Part shown: positions 10,553-23,684 of the stretch, one piece after another | Numbering within the stretch: the stretch's first letter is position 1 | Layout of the letters: every line of letters starts with the position of its first letter | NCBI RefSeq assembly: GCF_002902625.1 | Contig: NZ_PPRG01000031.1 | Location: forward strand, 19,124 to 83,123 | DNA length: 64,000 nt | Source of the DNA: Staphylococcus devriesei | GTDB lineage: Bacteria; Bacillota; Bacilli; Staphylococcales; Staphylococcaceae | Direction of reading: 5' to 3' | Position numbers and translations under genes: made by a program | Notes under the pieces: model-generated | Databases searched by the model: none | Seen by the model: only the letters and a program-made list of their open reading frames with translations | Told to the model about the DNA's origin: nothing

Positions 10553-11464
10553 TTATTCACTGTCTTCTGCAATGTACGTAGTTAACGTACCGATATTGTC
10601 AATTGTAACTTTAACTTCATCACCCGGTTGTAAGAAACGAGGTGGTTCTAAACCTGCACCTACACCAGCTGGCGTACCTGTAGCAATAATATCACCAGGA
10701 TGTAATGCTACATATTTAGAAATTTCTTCGATTAAACCGTCAATTTTGTTAATCATTTGACTCGTATTACCATCTTGGCGAATTTCATTATTCACTTTAG
10801 TGACAATGTTAACATTTTCCGGCGTTGGTAATTCGTCTTTGGTTACAATGTATGGACCCATTGGGCAACCACCAGTTAAACTTTTAGATAAGAATGCTTG
10901 ATCTTGGGAATTTTGAGCAGTACGGTCAGTGATATCATTGATAATTGTATAACCGTAAATATAGTCTAATGCTAAAGCTTTAGGAATTTTTTCTCCAGAT
11001 TTACCAATTACAATACCTAGTTCACCTTCGTAATCTAATTGGTCTGTGATATCTTTATGATTTGGAATTGTTGATTCACTACCAGTTAAAGATGAAGCGG
11101 CTTTAGTAAACACATATAAGCGTTGTACTTCATGGTTTAACTCGCTTGCATGATCTTGATAATTACGACCAAACGCAATTACGTTATTTGTAGGCGTTAC
11201 TGGTGGTAAAAATTCAATGTCACTAAACGCAATTTTATAATTATCAGCTTTGCCACTATCTTCTGCAGCTACAACAGCTTTACGAACTTGTTCTTGGAAA
11301 TCAATCGTTTGGTTTTGTTGTAAACCTTCTAATAACGTTTTAGGATGAAAATCTCCTTCACCAAATTCAGCAAAAACTTGTTTCAAATCCCATACTGCGT
11401 CTTCACGCTTAACTTTAACGCCGTAAGATTCAGCGTCTTTATATTTGAATGATAAAAATTTCAT
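10553..11464 (-). CDS. fumarylacetoacetate hydrolase (FAH) family protein
   Basis: 303 residues. C-terminal FAH catalytic domain (about 95-300) with [11 protein letters not shown], the metal-binding acidic motif [11 protein letters not shown] and the conserved GTPAGVGAG; an N-terminal FAH-type subdomain precedes it. The family cleaves or decarboxylates beta-diketo acids such as acylpyruvates or oxaloacetate using Mg2+. Nothing nearby suggests aromatic catabolism, so an acylpyruvase or oxaloacetate decarboxylase role is more likely than tyrosine degradation. The exact substrate is not known from sequence. Confidence 0.88.
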   Translation of the reverse strand: MKFLSFKYKDAESYGVKVKREDAVWDLKQVFAEFGEGDFHPKTLLEGLQQNQTIDFQEQVRKAVVAAEDSGKADNYKIAFSDIEFLPPVTPTNNVIAFGRNYQDHASELNHEVQRLYVFTKAASSLTGSESTIPNHKDITDQLDYEGELGIVIGKSGEKIPKALALDYIYGYTIINDITDRTAQNSQDQAFLSKSLTGGCPMGPYIVTKDELPTPENVNIVTKVNNEIRQDGNTSQMINKIDGLIEEISKYVALHPGDIIATGTPAGVGAGLEPPRFLQPGDEVKVTIDNIGTLTTYIAEDSE

Positions 11465-11594
11465 TCAGTATCAACTCCTCATCTATATCTTAGTTCATAT
11501 TATAACTTTAAATATAATTAAATCACAAATATATCTATCTGAAATTTTAGAAATTTAGTATGTTCTTTTTTTAATATCTCATGATACGGATATA

Positions 11595-14500
11595 TTATTT
11601 ATCTTCTTCTATACTCAATTGGCCAAATTGGAAGAAATAAAGATAGCCATATACTTTAGACTTTAAAATAGTCTCTAATGTGTTTTTATAATATTTCATT
11701 TGAATTTTATATTTATCGCGAAGTTGAACACCAATCTCTTCATCAGTTAAACCACGTCGTCTGTTAAAAGCATCCGTTTTATAATCTACAAAGTAGTATT
11801 GATTATCTTCTAAGAAAATCAAATCAATCATCCCTTGTATAATAGATACATCCTCATCTTCCTCTGGCATTTCATCTACCCTTGCCTGATTAACGACGAA
11901 TGGCAACTCTCGAAAGACTTTATCTGCTTGCGTTATTCTCATATACAAGTCACTTCGAATAAATCTCATAACTTCTTCATACTGAATATCTTTTTTAGCA
12001 TCTTCTTCTATAATATGATTGTCAATCAACTTATCTATATAATCGTCTAACTCAGTTTCAGTTAACCGTTCTTCTTTAAATGGTAAGTGTTGCATAACCG
12101 TATGCATTAACGTACCTCTTTCATTAGCCTTACGTTTCTTATCTTCTCGAAGGAACTTAGGTCGTTCATATGTTGAAACGCCTATTCTATATTGACGTAC
12201 TCTCTCGTAGCTAGTCCCACTTTCCTCAGTTTCTAATTGACGTTTCAACTCAGATACTGATTGTTTCGAAGGCTTTTCTGTATCTTTTATAAAAGGATAC
12301 TTAAACGATAACTGTTCATTAATTTGTTGTTTTAACCTATCATCGTTTGAACCACCCGTTTCAATATCTTCAATAGTACGATACTCGCTTTCTTCATTAT
12401 CTATCGCAATATCAAGGTCATCAAAGTGTTGGACCTTAACGTCAACAGTTGGATATAGGCTATCTTCTAAGTCCTCAATTGAGCGTTCAAATTGATATTC
12501 TGGAACGAGCGATGTCGACTTATGCTTTGCTAGTATACTGAAAATTAATTCGAATGATGATTTAGCTTCAAGTCGTTCATGTGATGCTAATAGATCATTT
12601 GAAATAGTTTTCTTTTCATAACTGAGCAATTTATCTTCTTTATCAACTGTTCCAATAAGGATTAGTTGCTCTTTAGCACGAGTTAAAGCAACATAAATCA
12701 AACGCATCTCTTCAGAAATCATTTCTCTTTTCGCATTTTCTTTAATAATTAACGAGAGAAGAGATGGGAAAGAAATATTTTGTTCTAAATCATAATATTG
12801 CAAGCCGAGTCCATATTTTTGATTAAGCAGAAGTGGCGCACCTAATTCTTTTACTTTATATTCTTTAGTCAATCCGACATAAATGACGAAAGGAAATTCA
12901 AGTCCCTTACTACTGTGAACTGTCATCATACGAACAACATCATCATTAGGGCCTATCACATTTTCTTCACCAAAATCTTGATTTCGTTCAATTAATTCAT
13001 CGATATATCTAATAAATTGATATAACCCTCTAAACGTTGAATTTTCGAATTCAATAGCTTTATTAAATAGCCCGTAAAGGTTAGCACGTCTAGCTTTCCC
13101 TCCTATTAAGCCACTAAAATATTGAATCACAAAATGGTCATTATAAAATTTGTCTATTAATTGATACACGGCATGGTCTTGACTATAGTCTTGATACATT
13201 TCTAAATCATTAATAAAGTACTGCAATTTCGCAACCACTTCTTTTGGAGATGCATCATCTTGTATGTAATGCATAATAGATTGATAAAAATAATCATCAT
13301 TAGAACTTGTAACACGAATTTGTGCTAATTCATCTTCAGTAAATTGATAGATGACTGAACGCATTAACCCAACAAGATAGATATCTTGAAGCGGGTTATC
13401 TACTGTTCTTAAAAATGACAAGACTAGACGAACTTCGGTCTGATCAAAATATCCTTCTTTACTGTTAACGTGAAATGGAATACGACTGTTCTTAAAGGCT
13501 TTCTGTATATTACGTGAATTCTTCACATCTCTACTTAAAATCACAATATCTTTATAAGATGGCTTGCGATGCCTACCTGTCTTCATATCATAAACTTCTT
13601 GCTCTTCTAAAATATGTTTGACCTGTTCAACAATGTAATATGCTTCTTGCTCTTTTTTATCTTTATCAAGTGAGACATCTTCCGACTTCACTAATGCATG
13701 TAATTCAAATGGCATTCTCTTTTGTGAGTATTGAGTAGCACCATAATATAAACGAGCATCAGCGTCATAATCAATTTCTCCTACCTCTTTATCCATCATA
13801 TGATTAAAAAGATAATTAGTAGTATAGAGTACTTCTTGTCTTGAACGAAAGTTCTTAGATAAATCAATACGCAATCCAGTACCGTCATTGTCTTTTTCAA
13901 ATCTATTGTACTTACCCATAAATAATGTAGGATCGGCCTGTCTAAATTTATAGATCGATTGCTTAACATCTCCTACCATAAATAAGTTACCGTTGGATTC
14001 ATCTCCACGCTTAATCTTTGAAATAATAGCTTCTTGAACTTGGTTGGTATCTTGATATTCGTCAATGAGTATTTCTTCAAATTGGCGACGGTAATCTTGT
14101 GCAATTGAAGATGGGTTGCCTTGTTCATCTGTTAAAATCTGCAATGCAAATTGTTCATAATCAGAAAAATCTAATACATTTCTATTACGTTTTTTGTGGC
14201 CAAATGTCTCAATAATATCTTTAACTACACGTATAAGATATTGCACTCTCGGAACTAACTTACGCATATCTTGTTTTAAATCTTCAGTCGAACGCATGAA
14301 GTATTCATTTTTTACATCAATGACTTTATTTCTATAACTCTTATAGAATTCTTTAATATTTTCTAATAACTCATCATTATCATTTTCTTTTTTTATTTTG
14401 GCAGACATCATTGGAAATTTACTTGGTTCATGTTCAATTAATATTTCTTTATTAAGCAAGCCACCTTCTATTACTTTTTCACAAAAAGCTCTTTCAGTCT

Positions 14501-15263
14501 TAACTACATCAATATGTTTTTCAACGGCATTACAGCTTAATAAGAGACTTTCCGCTTCTCTTAGTGCATCATAAGCTGCCGTAATTTGAACATTAGCTAT
14601 ATTAGACAATTCGTTTAGCAATAATTGATACATCTCTTCATCTTCATAAGGCTTAACCAAACGATCTAACCATTCATATGGAGAAGGATTAGCGATACTA
14701 AATTTATAAAAGTTTTTTAATATTCTACGAAAGTTTTCATCGTTACGGTCATTAGAAAGTTGCTCTACTAACGTTACGAACTCCACGGCAGGATCTTCAT
14801 AATGTGTTTCTAGAACTTCATCAATAGATTGATCTAATAATAATTCATTCTCCATATCAGTTATAGTACGAAAGTTAGGATCAAGGTCAATCACATCATA
14901 ATGTTGTTGAATAATTTTCAAACAAAAACTGTGTAAGGTTGAAATTTGAGCTTGATGAATTTTTATACGTTGATTTTTGAGATGCTCATTACTTGGGTCG
15001 TCGATTGATGCTTGTTGAATACGTTGGTCAACACGATGTTTCATCTCTCGAGCACTTAAGTTGGTAAAGCTTACTACTAATAATTTATCAACATCTATTT
15101 CATCTCTAATAATTTTTTGAATAATACGTTCTACTAAAACAGCCGTTTTACCTGAGCCAGCTGCGGCAGCCACAAGCGTATCTTGCCCGTTCGCATAGAT
15201 ACTCTGCCATTGGGCATCCGTCCATTGTGCCTCTGGTGGTTTAACTGGTATATTATTCATCAT
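11595..15263 (-). CDS. addA: ATP-dependent helicase/nuclease subunit A
   Basis: Subunit of the AddAB (RexAB) complex, which resects double-strand breaks to a Chi site for RecA loading. UvrD-type helicase with Walker [13 protein letters not shown] at the N-terminus, DEYQDTN (motif II), and [10 protein letters not shown]; a PD-(D/E)XK nuclease lies at the C-terminus ([30 protein letters not shown]). About 1222 residues, normal for the family. The start is one of two adjacent ATGs at 15263/15260, inside the 3' end of addB, so translation is coupled. The intergenic stretch after the stop is short and shows no clear terminator. Confidence 0.95.
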   Translation of the reverse strand: MMNNIPVKPPEAQWTDAQWQSIYANGQDTLVAAAAGSGKTAVLVERIIQKIIRDEIDVDKLLVVSFTNLSAREMKHRVDQRIQQASIDDPSNEHLKNQRIKIHQAQISTLHSFCLKIIQQHYDVIDLDPNFRTITDMENELLLDQSIDEVLETHYEDPAVEFVTLVEQLSNDRNDENFRRILKNFYKFSIANPSPYEWLDRLVKPYEDEEMYQLLLNELSNIANVQITAAYDALREAESLLLSCNAVEKHIDVVKTERAFCEKVIEGGLLNKEILIEHEPSKFPMMSAKIKKENDNDELLENIKEFYKSYRNKVIDVKNEYFMRSTEDLKQDMRKLVPRVQYLIRVVKDIIETFGHKKRNRNVLDFSDYEQFALQILTDEQGNPSSIAQDYRRQFEEILIDEYQDTNQVQEAIISKIKRGDESNGNLFMVGDVKQSIYKFRQADPTLFMGKYNRFEKDNDGTGLRIDLSKNFRSRQEVLYTTNYLFNHMMDKEVGEIDYDADARLYYGATQYSQKRMPFELHALVKSEDVSLDKDKKEQEAYYIVEQVKHILEEQEVYDMKTGRHRKPSYKDIVILSRDVKNSRNIQKAFKNSRIPFHVNSKEGYFDQTEVRLVLSFLRTVDNPLQDIYLVGLMRSVIYQFTEDELAQIRVTSSNDDYFYQSIMHYIQDDASPKEVVAKLQYFINDLEMYQDYSQDHAVYQLIDKFYNDHFVIQYFSGLIGGKARRANLYGLFNKAIEFENSTFRGLYQFIRYIDELIERNQDFGEENVIGPNDDVVRMMTVHSSKGLEFPFVIYVGLTKEYKVKELGAPLLLNQKYGLGLQYYDLEQNISFPSLLSLIIKENAKREMISEEMRLIYVALTRAKEQLILIGTVDKEDKLLSYEKKTISNDLLASHERLEAKSSFELIFSILAKHKSTSLVPEYQFERSIEDLEDSLYPTVDVKVQHFDDLDIAIDNEESEYRTIEDIETGGSNDDRLKQQINEQLSFKYPFIKDTEKPSKQSVSELKRQLETEESGTSYERVRQYRIGVSTYERPKFLREDKKRKANERGTLMHTVMQHLPFKEERLTETELDDYIDKLIDNHIIEEDAKKDIQYEEVMRFIRSDLYMRITQADKVFRELPFVVNQARVDEMPEEDEDVSIIQGMIDLIFLEDNQYYFVDYKTDAFNRRRGLTDEEIGVQLRDKYKIQMKYYKNTLETILKSKVYGYLYFFQFGQLSIEEDK

Positions 15264-18200
15264 TTTCACCGCTTTCTAACTCTACGTCTTGAATTGCTTG
15301 TATCGGATCTATCGATTCATCTACATAGTGATAGTTTTTATTATCAATAAGGTTATCTACATGACAGACCGACTTAAAACTACAAAATTCACATGGTAAT
15401 CTATTATCAAATTTAAGTGGCGCAACTTCTGTATGGCCGTCTAAAATATTTGATGCCGTTTCTATAAAGTTGTCTTTATTGTGTTTTATAAATTTATGAA
15501 TTGTTGTTTCATCTGCTACGCTACTATCTCTAGTCGAAAAGTTACCGTCTTTTTTCAATGTTACAGGCACAATATCTGATCGAGGTGTATCATCCAATCG
15601 AATATCCAACGCATCGACAACGTCCATATCACTATTAACTAATCCACGTAATTTATATTTTTTGAGAAAAGCTTTATTTAAATTATTTTCTTCTAAAGCA
15701 TCATCTTTCATTTTTCCCCATGAATCAAACTTGAGTCGTTCATCATGGACATGGAAATAAAGTAGTCCGCCCGGTTTTATTTCTTCAGTAAGACCTAAAC
15801 GTTGTGCATTTTGTAATGCTACATCCATATACGTCATCATCTGCATTTGCTTACCATAATATACTTTTTTCAAATCTAGCTTAGCGCTAGTATCTGAGGA
15901 TTTATAATCAACGATATTAACATAGCTTATATTGTCTTTCGTATAAGCATCAATGCGGTCAATTTGACCACGTATATTAATTGGAATCCCCTGTTTAGTA
16001 ATAAGAGGTTGTGCTATTAGTTCTTCCTCATTACGTGGTGTCTTTCTAAATCCTGTTTCAAATCGTTGAGGTCTAAATTTGGTATTTTCGTTTTGATAGC
16101 GAAGTGCTTTAAGCGTACTTTCAACTATTACTCCAATACGTTTAGAGACATAACGATAATAAGCATTCGAGTCCATTAAATTAAACTGAACATGTGGCAA
16201 CACATTTTCTAACGCTTCGACAGTTAAAGCGTGAATTTTTTTATTATCTAGATGTCTAAAATCGCCTTCTATTTTGTCGGATATATATTTTAATGCTGTG
16301 TGGAATATATTTCCTAAATCAAAATTTTCAAGCTTATACTTCGTACGCTCATTTAAGCGTAAACCGTAATTTGCATAGTGCTTAAATGGACAATCATTAT
16401 AACCTTCAAAACGCGATACACTAGCATTAATCGTTGTACCGTATAGTGACGTAGCTAATTGTTCACCTAGTTGAATAGTTTCGTTGTCGTAGGTAAGAGA
16501 GGTTAATAAGTAAGTTAACCCGTCGTTTAAATCATCGTTATCACGCATAACCTGATATGCATCTAGCCATGTTTCTGCTACCGCTTCATCTTCGAGCCAA
16601 GCTTTTAAAGCTTCGAATAATGCAACTTTTGTTTGATGTGGATGTTCCATCAATGTTAATGGTTGTGAATTATGAATATAGTGTATATTTGTTACTTCAA
16701 GGCCATTAAACAACTCTTCAATTTGATTAAGGAAAGGACTCTTCTCTTTGTCGTCACCTTGTACTCCCATCAAACTATAAGAAAATGTTACACGGTCACA
16801 CCCGCGTGTCATAGCGATATAACATACAAACGCTTCATCCATTTGTAAAATATCAGCAGTCGGACTTAATTCGACTTGTGCTTGTTGCTCAAATATTTTC
16901 TTTTCTTCATCAGTAATCAAGCTTGATGAAGATACGGGTTGTGGCATAGCGCCATCATTCATTCCCACCATATAAATATGCTTTTTATTATCAACTTTCG
17001 CTAAATCCATTGTACCAATACTTACTTGATCAAGCGTTTGTGGAATCATCACAAATTCAAGTTGCTCTAGCCCAATATCAAATACCTCTAAAAAGCGTTT
17101 AAGCGTCATTTCTTCTTCATCAAATACAGTAACTAAATCATCTAATATTTGAATTAGACCGTTCCAAATTTGATCAATTTCTTCCGCTTCTTCATGATAA
17201 CCATCCACATCAAGTTGATCTCGCTTAGCCATCAAATATTTCGGTAAATCAAAGGACTCCATAGTCTCATAGAAAGCCGTCGCAAAGCCTTTTACATTCG
17301 AAGCATTGTTCATAGCTTTTTCGAAACTTAATATTTTATCTATAACATCAACTTTCAAATTAACCACTTGTTCAAATGTTTCACGCTCTTCTTCTGAAAG
17401 TTTATGTTCTTTGCGTCCCATTTTAGTGAAATTATCTACACTAAATAATTGTTCGTCTAACCAGCGCTTACCATAAATGCCCCTTTCAACGACAAAATTC
17501 TCCAGTAAATCAATTAAATAATCGCTATCTTTAAATTGATGTGACAAGATATTCGTTTTAAATAAACGCATCATTGGACTGATATTCCAATTTGTTTGAA
17601 TAACTTCTAAAAGCGAACGAACCATCTCCATAATTGGATGATGTGTCATAGATTTTTTAGTATCAATATTAAACGGGATATTATATTGGGGTAACACTGA
17701 ATCAAACAGATATGCGTATGTTTCATCACGATACAAAATTGCAATATCCTGGTATCTATAATGCTCATCACGAGTATCTTTAATAATTTGACGCGCTATT
17801 TCATTGACTTCTTCTCGCATATTTGAAGATTCTAAAATTTTGATATTACCTTCATGAGCTTTAGGTGTCACTTGCAACGCATCAAATTGCTGTTCTAATT
17901 GGAGTAAATCTTTATTATTAAAACGATATTGTTTTCTAAAATATTGACGGTTTAAGGTAATACCTAAGTCATTAGCTATCTCTTGTAAATGTGTAAGTAC
18001 TTCTGACGGTTTTCTAAACAAACTAAACGGGTCTTCATTACCATCTGTTGTTAAAAGTACGGTAACTTGTTTAGCATTTTGAACGAATGCTTTAATAATT
18101 TGATATTCTAATGTCGAAAAGTTATGGAAACCATCTATGTAGATTTCAGCACGTTTAATCCACTCTGATTGATGCATAATTTCAATAAAATGATTTAAAC

Positions 18201-18741
18201 TATCTTCTGCAGTAATAAATTTATCGTTAATACGCTCTTCAAAGTAATGATAAATCAGAGAGATGTCTTCTAATTTATGGCGCGTTCTTGTTTGAATTTC
18301 ATTTTCTTGTAAAAAGGCTTGTAAATGGTCTGGTGTTACTGAATATTTTTTAAAATCTTGTATTTGCTCAGTTAACTTCTCACTAAATCCATAATAATTC
18401 ACTTGGGATTTGTACAGTTTTAACTCTGACTTATGTTGTTGAACAAGATTATATATCATCATCTCTGTAGCTGCTTGCGTTAATCGTTCTTCAGTTAATC
18501 CTCCAATTTCTTGAAAAATCCTATAACTTAAACGTTCGAAGTGGAGTACTTCCGTTCTTAAGCTACCATTTAACTCTTTGTCATTTACAAATGATTGCTC
18601 TAATTGAAACGTACTTTGTGTAGGTGCAATTAAAATGATTGGATCTCCTAAAGGATCTTTTTTCATTTGCTGTTTAATATTTTCAATCATATAGTGGGAT
18701 TTGCCTGTCCCCGCTCTACCAAGATATGTATTTAATTCCAT
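15253..18741 (-). CDS. addB: ATP-dependent helicase/nuclease subunit B
   Basis: Partner of AddA. 1162 residues from the ATG at 18741 ([15 protein letters not shown]), with AAAGGAG nine bases upstream; the frame extension to a GTG overlaps the ribosome site. Walker A GRAGTGKS at the N-terminus, a degenerate helicase core, and a C-terminal nuclease ([15 protein letters not shown]). The four cysteines of the AddB Fe-S cluster are visible: one in the upstream DCPFKHY and three in [12 protein letters not shown]. That makes AddB a client of the Fe-S pathway also encoded here. The addA start overlaps its end. Confidence 0.95.
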   Translation of the reverse strand: MELNTYLGRAGTGKSHYMIENIKQQMKKDPLGDPIILIAPTQSTFQLEQSFVNDKELNGSLRTEVLHFERLSYRIFQEIGGLTEERLTQAATEMMIYNLVQQHKSELKLYKSQVNYYGFSEKLTEQIQDFKKYSVTPDHLQAFLQENEIQTRTRHKLEDISLIYHYFEERINDKFITAEDSLNHFIEIMHQSEWIKRAEIYIDGFHNFSTLEYQIIKAFVQNAKQVTVLLTTDGNEDPFSLFRKPSEVLTHLQEIANDLGITLNRQYFRKQYRFNNKDLLQLEQQFDALQVTPKAHEGNIKILESSNMREEVNEIARQIIKDTRDEHYRYQDIAILYRDETYAYLFDSVLPQYNIPFNIDTKKSMTHHPIMEMVRSLLEVIQTNWNISPMMRLFKTNILSHQFKDSDYLIDLLENFVVERGIYGKRWLDEQLFSVDNFTKMGRKEHKLSEEERETFEQVVNLKVDVIDKILSFEKAMNNASNVKGFATAFYETMESFDLPKYLMAKRDQLDVDGYHEEAEEIDQIWNGLIQILDDLVTVFDEEEMTLKRFLEVFDIGLEQLEFVMIPQTLDQVSIGTMDLAKVDNKKHIYMVGMNDGAMPQPVSSSSLITDEEKKIFEQQAQVELSPTADILQMDEAFVCYIAMTRGCDRVTFSYSLMGVQGDDKEKSPFLNQIEELFNGLEVTNIHYIHNSQPLTLMEHPHQTKVALFEALKAWLEDEAVAETWLDAYQVMRDNDDLNDGLTYLLTSLTYDNETIQLGEQLATSLYGTTINASVSRFEGYNDCPFKHYANYGLRLNERTKYKLENFDLGNIFHTALKYISDKIEGDFRHLDNKKIHALTVEALENVLPHVQFNLMDSNAYYRYVSKRIGVIVESTLKALRYQNENTKFRPQRFETGFRKTPRNEEELIAQPLITKQGIPINIRGQIDRIDAYTKDNISYVNIVDYKSSDTSAKLDLKKVYYGKQMQMMTYMDVALQNAQRLGLTEEIKPGGLLYFHVHDERLKFDSWGKMKDDALEENNLNKAFLKKYKLRGLVNSDMDVVDALDIRLDDTPRSDIVPVTLKKDGNFSTRDSSVADETTIHKFIKHNKDNFIETASNILDGHTEVAPLKFDNRLPCEFCSFKSVCHVDNLIDNKNYHYVDESIDPIQAIQDVELESGENDE

Positions 18742-18829
18742 TCTTCCCCACACTCCTTTGAAACTATTTTATCATAGAACATATGTTCTTAAAAAGTTTT
18801 ATCATTATAATTTTACAAAGTTATAAAAA

Positions 18830-18873
18830 GGGATTGGACTAGAATTCAAACTTGAATTTCTATATCCAATCCC
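18830..18873 (-). terminator. terminator of the spsAB operon
   Basis: Arms GGGATTGGA / TCCAATCCC with an inner AGAATTCAA/TTGAATTTCT stem, lying between spsB and addB. Confidence 0.8.
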
Positions 18874-18914
18874 CACTATTCATAATTACTTTAAAACCAC
18901 ATATCCAAATTATT

Positions 18915-19487
18915 CTATTTATCATTATCCGGGTTAAAATTAAATTTAAAATCACTTAATGGCCAAAATCTAAATGAAACTTTACCTACTATTTGGTCCT
19001 TATCAATCAAACCGAATGCACGACTGTCTTTACTCACTTCACGATTATCTCCAAGTACTAAATATTTACCTTTAGGAATAACATTTGAGTTTGAATTAGC
19101 ATTTGGTAAATCTTTAGTTTCAAATGAACCAGTAATATATTCACCCTGTTTACGTTTCTCATTATAGTCTAAGTAAGGTTCTTTAATTTTCTTACCGTTA
19201 ATATAAAGTTTATCGTCTTTATAAGTTACGTTGTCCCCAGGTACGCCAATTACACGTTTTACATAATCATCGCTTTTATTTGCATGAAAGACAATGACAT
19301 TGCCCTTTTTAACATCGCCTACTTTATAACCTAAGATATTAACCATCACATGTTGGCCGTCTTTTAAAGTCGGATCCATTGAGTCGCCCTTTATTGTATA
19401 CGATTTAGCGACAAAGTTTATCATTACCCATACAAGTAATAAACCTATTGCTATAGCGACAATCCATTCGATTATTTCTTTCTTCAA
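18915..19487 (-). CDS. spsB: type I signal peptidase, active
   Basis: Removes signal peptides from Sec-exported proteins on the outer face of the membrane; essential in staphylococci. I chose the TTG at 19487 (190 residues, MKKEIIEWIVAI), six bases after GAGGTG, because the GTG further up overlaps the ribosome site. One N-terminal membrane helix (about 8-27), catalytic Ser36 in GDSMDP and general-base Lys77 in DDYVKRVIG, and GDNREVSKDSR near the C-terminus. It directly follows the inactive paralogue spsA by 14 bases and ends at a terminator. Confidence 0.95.
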   Translation of the reverse strand: MKKEIIEWIVAIAIGLLLVWVMINFVAKSYTIKGDSMDPTLKDGQHVMVNILGYKVGDVKKGNVIVFHANKSDDYVKRVIGVPGDNVTYKDDKLYINGKKIKEPYLDYNEKRKQGEYITGSFETKDLPNANSNSNVIPKGKYLVLGDNREVSKDSRAFGLIDKDQIVGKVSFRFWPLSDFKFNFNPDNDK

Positions 19488-19501
19488 ACTTAACACCTCA
19501 T

Positions 19502-20026
19502 CTACTTATTAAACTGATAGGTAAATTCCTTAAATGGATAATACTTTAAACTCACATCTCCCACGATGTCTTTTTCGTCAATGAGTCCATATGTACGAGA
19601 ATCACTTTTTTCATTACCATTATCGTTTAACACAAAATATGAATTTGGCGGTATAATATCTCCGTCAGCTTCATCTATATCACGCAATGCAAAATTATTA
19701 ATATCTCTATTTTTAGCATAATTTTTATTAACTTGTCTATCATCTCTATATAATTTGCCATCTCTTACTTCAATCGATTCGCCAGGCTTTCCTATAATTC
19801 TACTAAAATGAAGGTTATTATTTTGACGATACATAATAATATCCCCATCATTCAATAAATTAAAAGTCACCTTGATTTTATTGACTATAACGCGATCGCC
19901 TTTATTCAAGGTAGAAGCCATTTCATTATTAGGAACAATACCACCTCTAATAATGAATGTTTGGATAAACAACACAAATAATATAGCTAGTACAATAGTT
20001 ATAAGTAGTTTGATTATTCGACGCAC
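19502..20026 (-). CDS. spsA: inactive type I signal peptidase homologue
   Basis: 174 residues from the GTG at 20026 (reads [13 protein letters not shown] after the initiator), with AAGGAGTG just upstream; the longer frame overlaps the preceding gene and is rejected. Same fold as SpsB with one N-terminal helix, but the catalytic Ser is replaced (VPNNEMAS instead of GDSM) and the catalytic Lys is replaced by Ser ([11 protein letters not shown]), so it cannot cleave. Staphylococcal SpsA is known to be such a degenerate partner; its role is unclear, perhaps supporting SpsB. Start lies five bases after the stop of the TVP38 gene. Confidence 0.92.
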   Translation of the reverse strand: MRRIIKLLITIVLAILFVLFIQTFIIRGGIVPNNEMASTLNKGDRVIVNKIKVTFNLLNDGDIIMYRQNNNLHFSRIIGKPGESIEVRDGKLYRDDRQVNKNYAKNRDINNFALRDIDEADGDIIPPNSYFVLNDNGNEKSDSRTYGLIDEKDIVGDVSLKYYPFKEFTYQFNK

Positions 20027-20030
20027 TATG

Positions 20031-20603
20031 TCACTCCTTGTTAATGCCCATAAAGTGGCGTTCAACTTTTTTCCCAACAAACCATAATGCAATGGTAATT
20101 AAAACTAGCGTAATCGCTCTAATAGGATGTGTAAAAAATGTAGTTACACTTCTTCCCATCACCGCTATAAAAGTAATAGAAATTAATTTTGAAACGAGTA
20201 AAATCACAAAATAATACTTCGCTTTAATGTGAGATAAACTCGCCACGAAATTAACTAGAGTATTCGGGGTAAAAGGAAAGCACATCAATATAAATATTGG
20301 CAATAATCCTTGTCTATCTATAAAATGTATCAATCTTTCAACAGATTTACGTGTTCTAATTTGTTGCATAAATTTAGCGTTTACAAATTTCCGGCAAAAG
20401 AAAAAGACTGTAAACGTCCCTGCTACAATCCCTAACCAACTGATGATAGTTCCTACTAAAAACCCATATGCATGAACATTCAAAATAACGTATAACGTTA
20501 AGGGAAGTACGGGTACAATGGCTCTAAAATAAAGCAATATAAAGCCTGCGAAATATCCTAAATCTTGTAGCAAGTTAAACCATTGTTCAATTTGATGAAA
20601 CAC
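20031..20603 (-). CDS. TVP38/TMEM64 (SNARE-associated/VTT domain) membrane protein
   Basis: 190 residues with about five to six hydrophobic segments and the VTT-domain core ([31 protein letters not shown]). The start is a GTG at 20603; an AGGAAGG lies 13 bases upstream, which is rather far, so the start is the weakest part of this call. DedA/VTT relatives act as lipid scramblases or flippases in membrane maintenance. First gene of a unit with spsA and spsB, separated from spsA by four bases. Confidence 0.82.
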   Translation of the reverse strand: MFHQIEQWFNLLQDLGYFAGFILLYFRAIVPVLPLTLYVILNVHAYGFLVGTIISWLGIVAGTFTVFFFCRKFVNAKFMQQIRTRKSVERLIHFIDRQGLLPIFILMCFPFTPNTLVNFVASLSHIKAKYYFVILLVSKLISITFIAVMGRSVTTFFTHPIRAITLVLITIALWFVGKKVERHFMGINKE

Positions 20604-20759
20604 TGTAACATCAAATCCTTCCTAAATTAATAACAATCATTGTTTCATAGAAATATTTTACACTGTTTACTATATAAATCTACCATAAACTTAATAAATC
20701 AGTCACAGGTAGTAGTTCAAATTTATACCTTAGATTTAATATAAACGTATAAAACTCAA

Positions 20760-20793
20760 AAAGTCGATATGGAATTTCATCCATACCGACTTT
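20760..20793 (-). terminator. terminator of pgi
   Basis: Arms AAAGTCGATATGG / CCATACCGACTTT around an eight-base loop, 30 bases after the pgi stop. Confidence 0.85.
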
Positions 20794-20824
20794 AAAATTC
20801 TAAAGTATATTCATTTATTTAAAC

Positions 20825-22156
20825 TTATAAACGATCTTCTAATTCTTTTTTCTTATCTTCATATCCAGGTTTACCTAATAAAGCAAACATATTTTGTTTA
20901 TATGCTTCAACACCTGGTTGGTTAAATGGATTAACACCTAATTGATAGCCACTCATCGCACAAGCTAATTCAAAGAAGTAAACCACATAACCGAATGTTT
21001 CTTCGTCTAAACGTGGAATATTGACTACTACGTTAGGAACGCCACCATCAGTGTGGGCTAATAATGTACCTTCGAAGGCTTTTGTATTAACTTCATCAAT
21101 CGTTTTACCTGCTAAATAATTTAATCCATCTAAATCATCACTATCTTCTTCAATCGTAATGTCATGTTTAGGATTATTTACTTTCACAACTGTTTCAAAT
21201 AAGAAGCGACGTCCTTCTTGAACATATTGACCTAATGAATGTAAATCAGTTGTATAGTTAGCACTTGATGGATAGATGCCTTTGAAATCTTTACCTTCAG
21301 ATTCGCCGTATAATTGTTTCCACCATTCGTTGAAATATTGCATTGAAGGCTCGTAGTTAATTAACATTTCAGTAGTATAACCTTTGCTATATAAAATGTT
21401 ACGGATAGTAGCATATTGATATGCAATATTTTCATCTAAATTATCAGATGCAAGTTCTTTACGTGCTTTGTTAGCACCGATCATAATTGATTCAATATTA
21501 ATACCCGCCGTTGCAATTGGTAATAAACCTACTGCTGTTAAGACAGAATAACGTCCGCCAACATCATCAGGCACTACAAACGTTTCATAGCCTTCATTAT
21601 CAGCTAATTGTTTTAAAGCACCTTTCGCTTTATCAGTAGTCGCGAAAATACGTTCTTTCGCTTCTTTTTTACCATATTTGTCTTCTACTAATTGTTTAAA
21701 CAATCTAAATGCAACTGCTGGTTCAGTAGTCGTACCTGATTTAGAAATTACGTTCACTGAAAAGTCTTTATCTGCTAAATAGTCAACTAATTCTTGTGTG
21801 TAGCTAGAAGATAAATGATTACCCACAAAGACAATTTCAGGGTATTCAGTGCTGTTACGGAATGAAGAAGTCAACATTTCAATCGCTGCACGTGCACCTA
21901 GGTATGAACCACCAATTCCAATAACAACTAATACATCTGAATTGGATTTAATACGTTTAGACGCTTCTACAATTCTTGAAAATTCTTCTTTATCGTAGTC
22001 TTCAGGTAAATCAACCCATCCTAAGAAATCGTTACCTGCACCAGTTCCTTCATGGATTGTTTTATGGATAGTTTTAACAATATCTTTTTGTTGATCAAGT
22101 TCATGTTGCCCAAAAAATTCTAAAGTTTTGCCATAATCTAATTGAATGTGAGTCAT
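20825..22156 (-). CDS. pgi: glucose-6-phosphate isomerase
   Basis: Interconverts glucose-6-phosphate and fructose-6-phosphate in glycolysis. 443 residues, the short bacterial form. Signatures include [49 protein letters not shown] and [12 protein letters not shown], with the catalytic Glu and His in the expected central region. Single gene with its own terminator; divergent from argG across a 325-base AT-rich gap. Confidence 0.96.
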   Translation of the reverse strand: MTHIQLDYGKTLEFFGQHELDQQKDIVKTIHKTIHEGTGAGNDFLGWVDLPEDYDKEEFSRIVEASKRIKSNSDVLVVIGIGGSYLGARAAIEMLTSSFRNSTEYPEIVFVGNHLSSSYTQELVDYLADKDFSVNVISKSGTTTEPAVAFRLFKQLVEDKYGKKEAKERIFATTDKAKGALKQLADNEGYETFVVPDDVGGRYSVLTAVGLLPIATAGINIESIMIGANKARKELASDNLDENIAYQYATIRNILYSKGYTTEMLINYEPSMQYFNEWWKQLYGESEGKDFKGIYPSSANYTTDLHSLGQYVQEGRRFLFETVVKVNNPKHDITIEEDSDDLDGLNYLAGKTIDEVNTKAFEGTLLAHTDGGVPNVVVNIPRLDEETFGYVVYFFELACAMSGYQLGVNPFNQPGVEAYKQNMFALLGKPGYEDKKKELEDRL

Positions 22157-22452
22157 TTAAAAGCCTCCTGTATATCCTTATTAACTTAATTCTACTAACT
22201 TTATGTTCTCTATTCAATTGACATGATTATAAATTCACATATTTCTATATAATATAGACAATTTTTAGCCATTTTTTATTTTTTGAAAATGAATAATTTA
22301 TTAATACTCAAAAAAGCTACAATAACCTAATTTTCTCCAAATTAAGCTATTTATAACATTTAAAAATATTTTACGCTCGAATAATTTTTTGTATATTTAT
22401 GTAAAATAATGGTTTTATTTTCATTACATATCTGTTAGTATAAATTTATAAT
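22157..22452. other. pgi-argG divergent intergenic region
   Basis: Extremely AT-rich, no gene. It must carry both promoters. TTGACA at 22218-22223 and TATAAT at 22248-22253 are on the plus strand but 24 bases apart, too far for one promoter. A weak CodY-like match sits near 22270. No T-box or other riboswitch fold is evident. Confidence 0.5.
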
Positions 22453-22467
22453 AATTTTCAGAAAAAT
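22453..22467 (+). promoter_or_regulatory. CodY box upstream of argG
   Basis: AATTTTCAGAAAAAT matches the CodY consensus AATTTTCWGAAAATT at 14 of 15 bases. It lies directly before the argG ribosome site (GAGGTG at 22471-22476), a repressing position. CodY senses GTP and branched-chain amino acids, so argGH would rise on amino-acid limitation. Confidence 0.75.
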
Positions 22468-22481
22468 AATGAGGTGACAAT

Positions 22482-23684
22482 ATGAACGAGAAAATCGTAT
22501 TAGCATATTCAGGTGGATTAGACACAAGTGTAGCCGTTAAATGGCTTATTGATAAAGGTTACGATGTGGTAGCTGTTTGTTTAGATGTAGGTGAAGGTAA
22601 AGACTTAGACGTCGTTCATTCAAAAGCATTGGATATGAGCGCAGTTGAATGTCATATTATCGATGCTACAAAAGAATTTAGTGATGATTATGTAAGTTAC
22701 GCTATTAAAGGTAATTTAATGTATGAAAATAGCTACCCACTCGTTTCAGCATTATCACGTCCTCTTATCGCTAAAAAATTAGTCGAAATTGCTGAAAAAA
22801 CGAATTCTGTCGGTATTGCACATGGTTGTACTGGTAAAGGTAATGACCAAGTACGTTTCGAAGTTGCTATCAAAGCATTAAATCCTAACCTTAAAGCATT
22901 TGCGCCAGTAAGAGAATGGGGTTGGAGTCGTGAAGAAGAAATTGATTATGCCCTTAAACACAATATCCCAGTAGGCATAAATTATGACTCTCCATATTCA
23001 ATCGACCAAAACTTATGGGGCCGTGCCAACGAATGTGGTATCTTAGAAGATCCATATGCAGCACCTCCTAAAGATGCATATGATCTAACTGCCGAATTAG
23101 AAGATACACCAGATACACCGGATGAAATTATCCTTTCATTTAAAGAAGGCATACCGGTAAAACTTAACAACAAAGATTATGACTTAGATCAATTAATCTT
23201 AACGTTAAACGAATTAGCTGGTAAACATGGAATTGGACGTATTGACCATGTTGAAAACCGTCTCGTAGGTATTAAATCTCGTGAAATTTATGAAACACCT
23301 GGGGCAGAAGTCATTCTAAAAGCACATAAAGCTTTAGAAACATTAACGCTAACTAAAGATATTGCGCACTTCAAACCAGTGATTGAAAAACAATTTGCCG
23401 AACAAACATATAATGGTTTGTGGTTCTCACCTTTAACAGATAGCTTAAAACTATTTATTGATAGTACGCAAAAACACGTCGAAGGTGATGTGAGAATTAA
23501 ATTATTCAAAGGTAACGCTATTGTAAATGGTAGAAAATCACCATATACGTTATATGATGAAAAATTAGCAACGTATACAAAAGAAGATGCATTTAATCAA
23601 TCAGCTGCAGTAGGATTTATTGATATTTACGGTTTACCTACTCAAGTAAATGCACAATTACACGGAGGTTATAGTAATGAGTGA
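22482..23684 (+). CDS. argG: argininosuccinate synthase
   Basis: Joins citrulline and aspartate with ATP, the penultimate step to arginine. 400 residues, normal length. The PP-loop [15 protein letters not shown] is at the N-terminus, followed by [14 protein letters not shown] and the citrulline/aspartate-binding region. The ATG at 22482 follows GAGGTG. The argH start lies within its last codons (8-base overlap), so the two are translationally coupled. Confidence 0.97.
   Translation: MNEKIVLAYSGGLDTSVAVKWLIDKGYDVVAVCLDVGEGKDLDVVHSKALDMSAVECHIIDATKEFSDDYVSYAIKGNLMYENSYPLVSALSRPLIAKKLVEIAEKTNSVGIAHGCTGKGNDQVRFEVAIKALNPNLKAFAPVREWGWSREEEIDYALKHNIPVGINYDSPYSIDQNLWGRANECGILEDPYAAPPKDAYDLTAELEDTPDTPDEIILSFKEGIPVKLNNKDYDLDQLILTLNELAGKHGIGRIDHVENRLVGIKSREIYETPGAEVILKAHKALETLTLTKDIAHFKPVIEKQFAEQTYNGLWFSPLTDSLKLFIDSTQKHVEGDVRIKLFKGNAIVNGRKSPYTLYDEKLATYTKEDAFNQSAAVGFIDIYGLPTQVNAQLHGGYSNE

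Noticed and set aside
22218..22253. TTGACA and TATAAT before argG as one promoter
   Set aside because: The spacer is 24 bases, outside the usable range for sigma-A.
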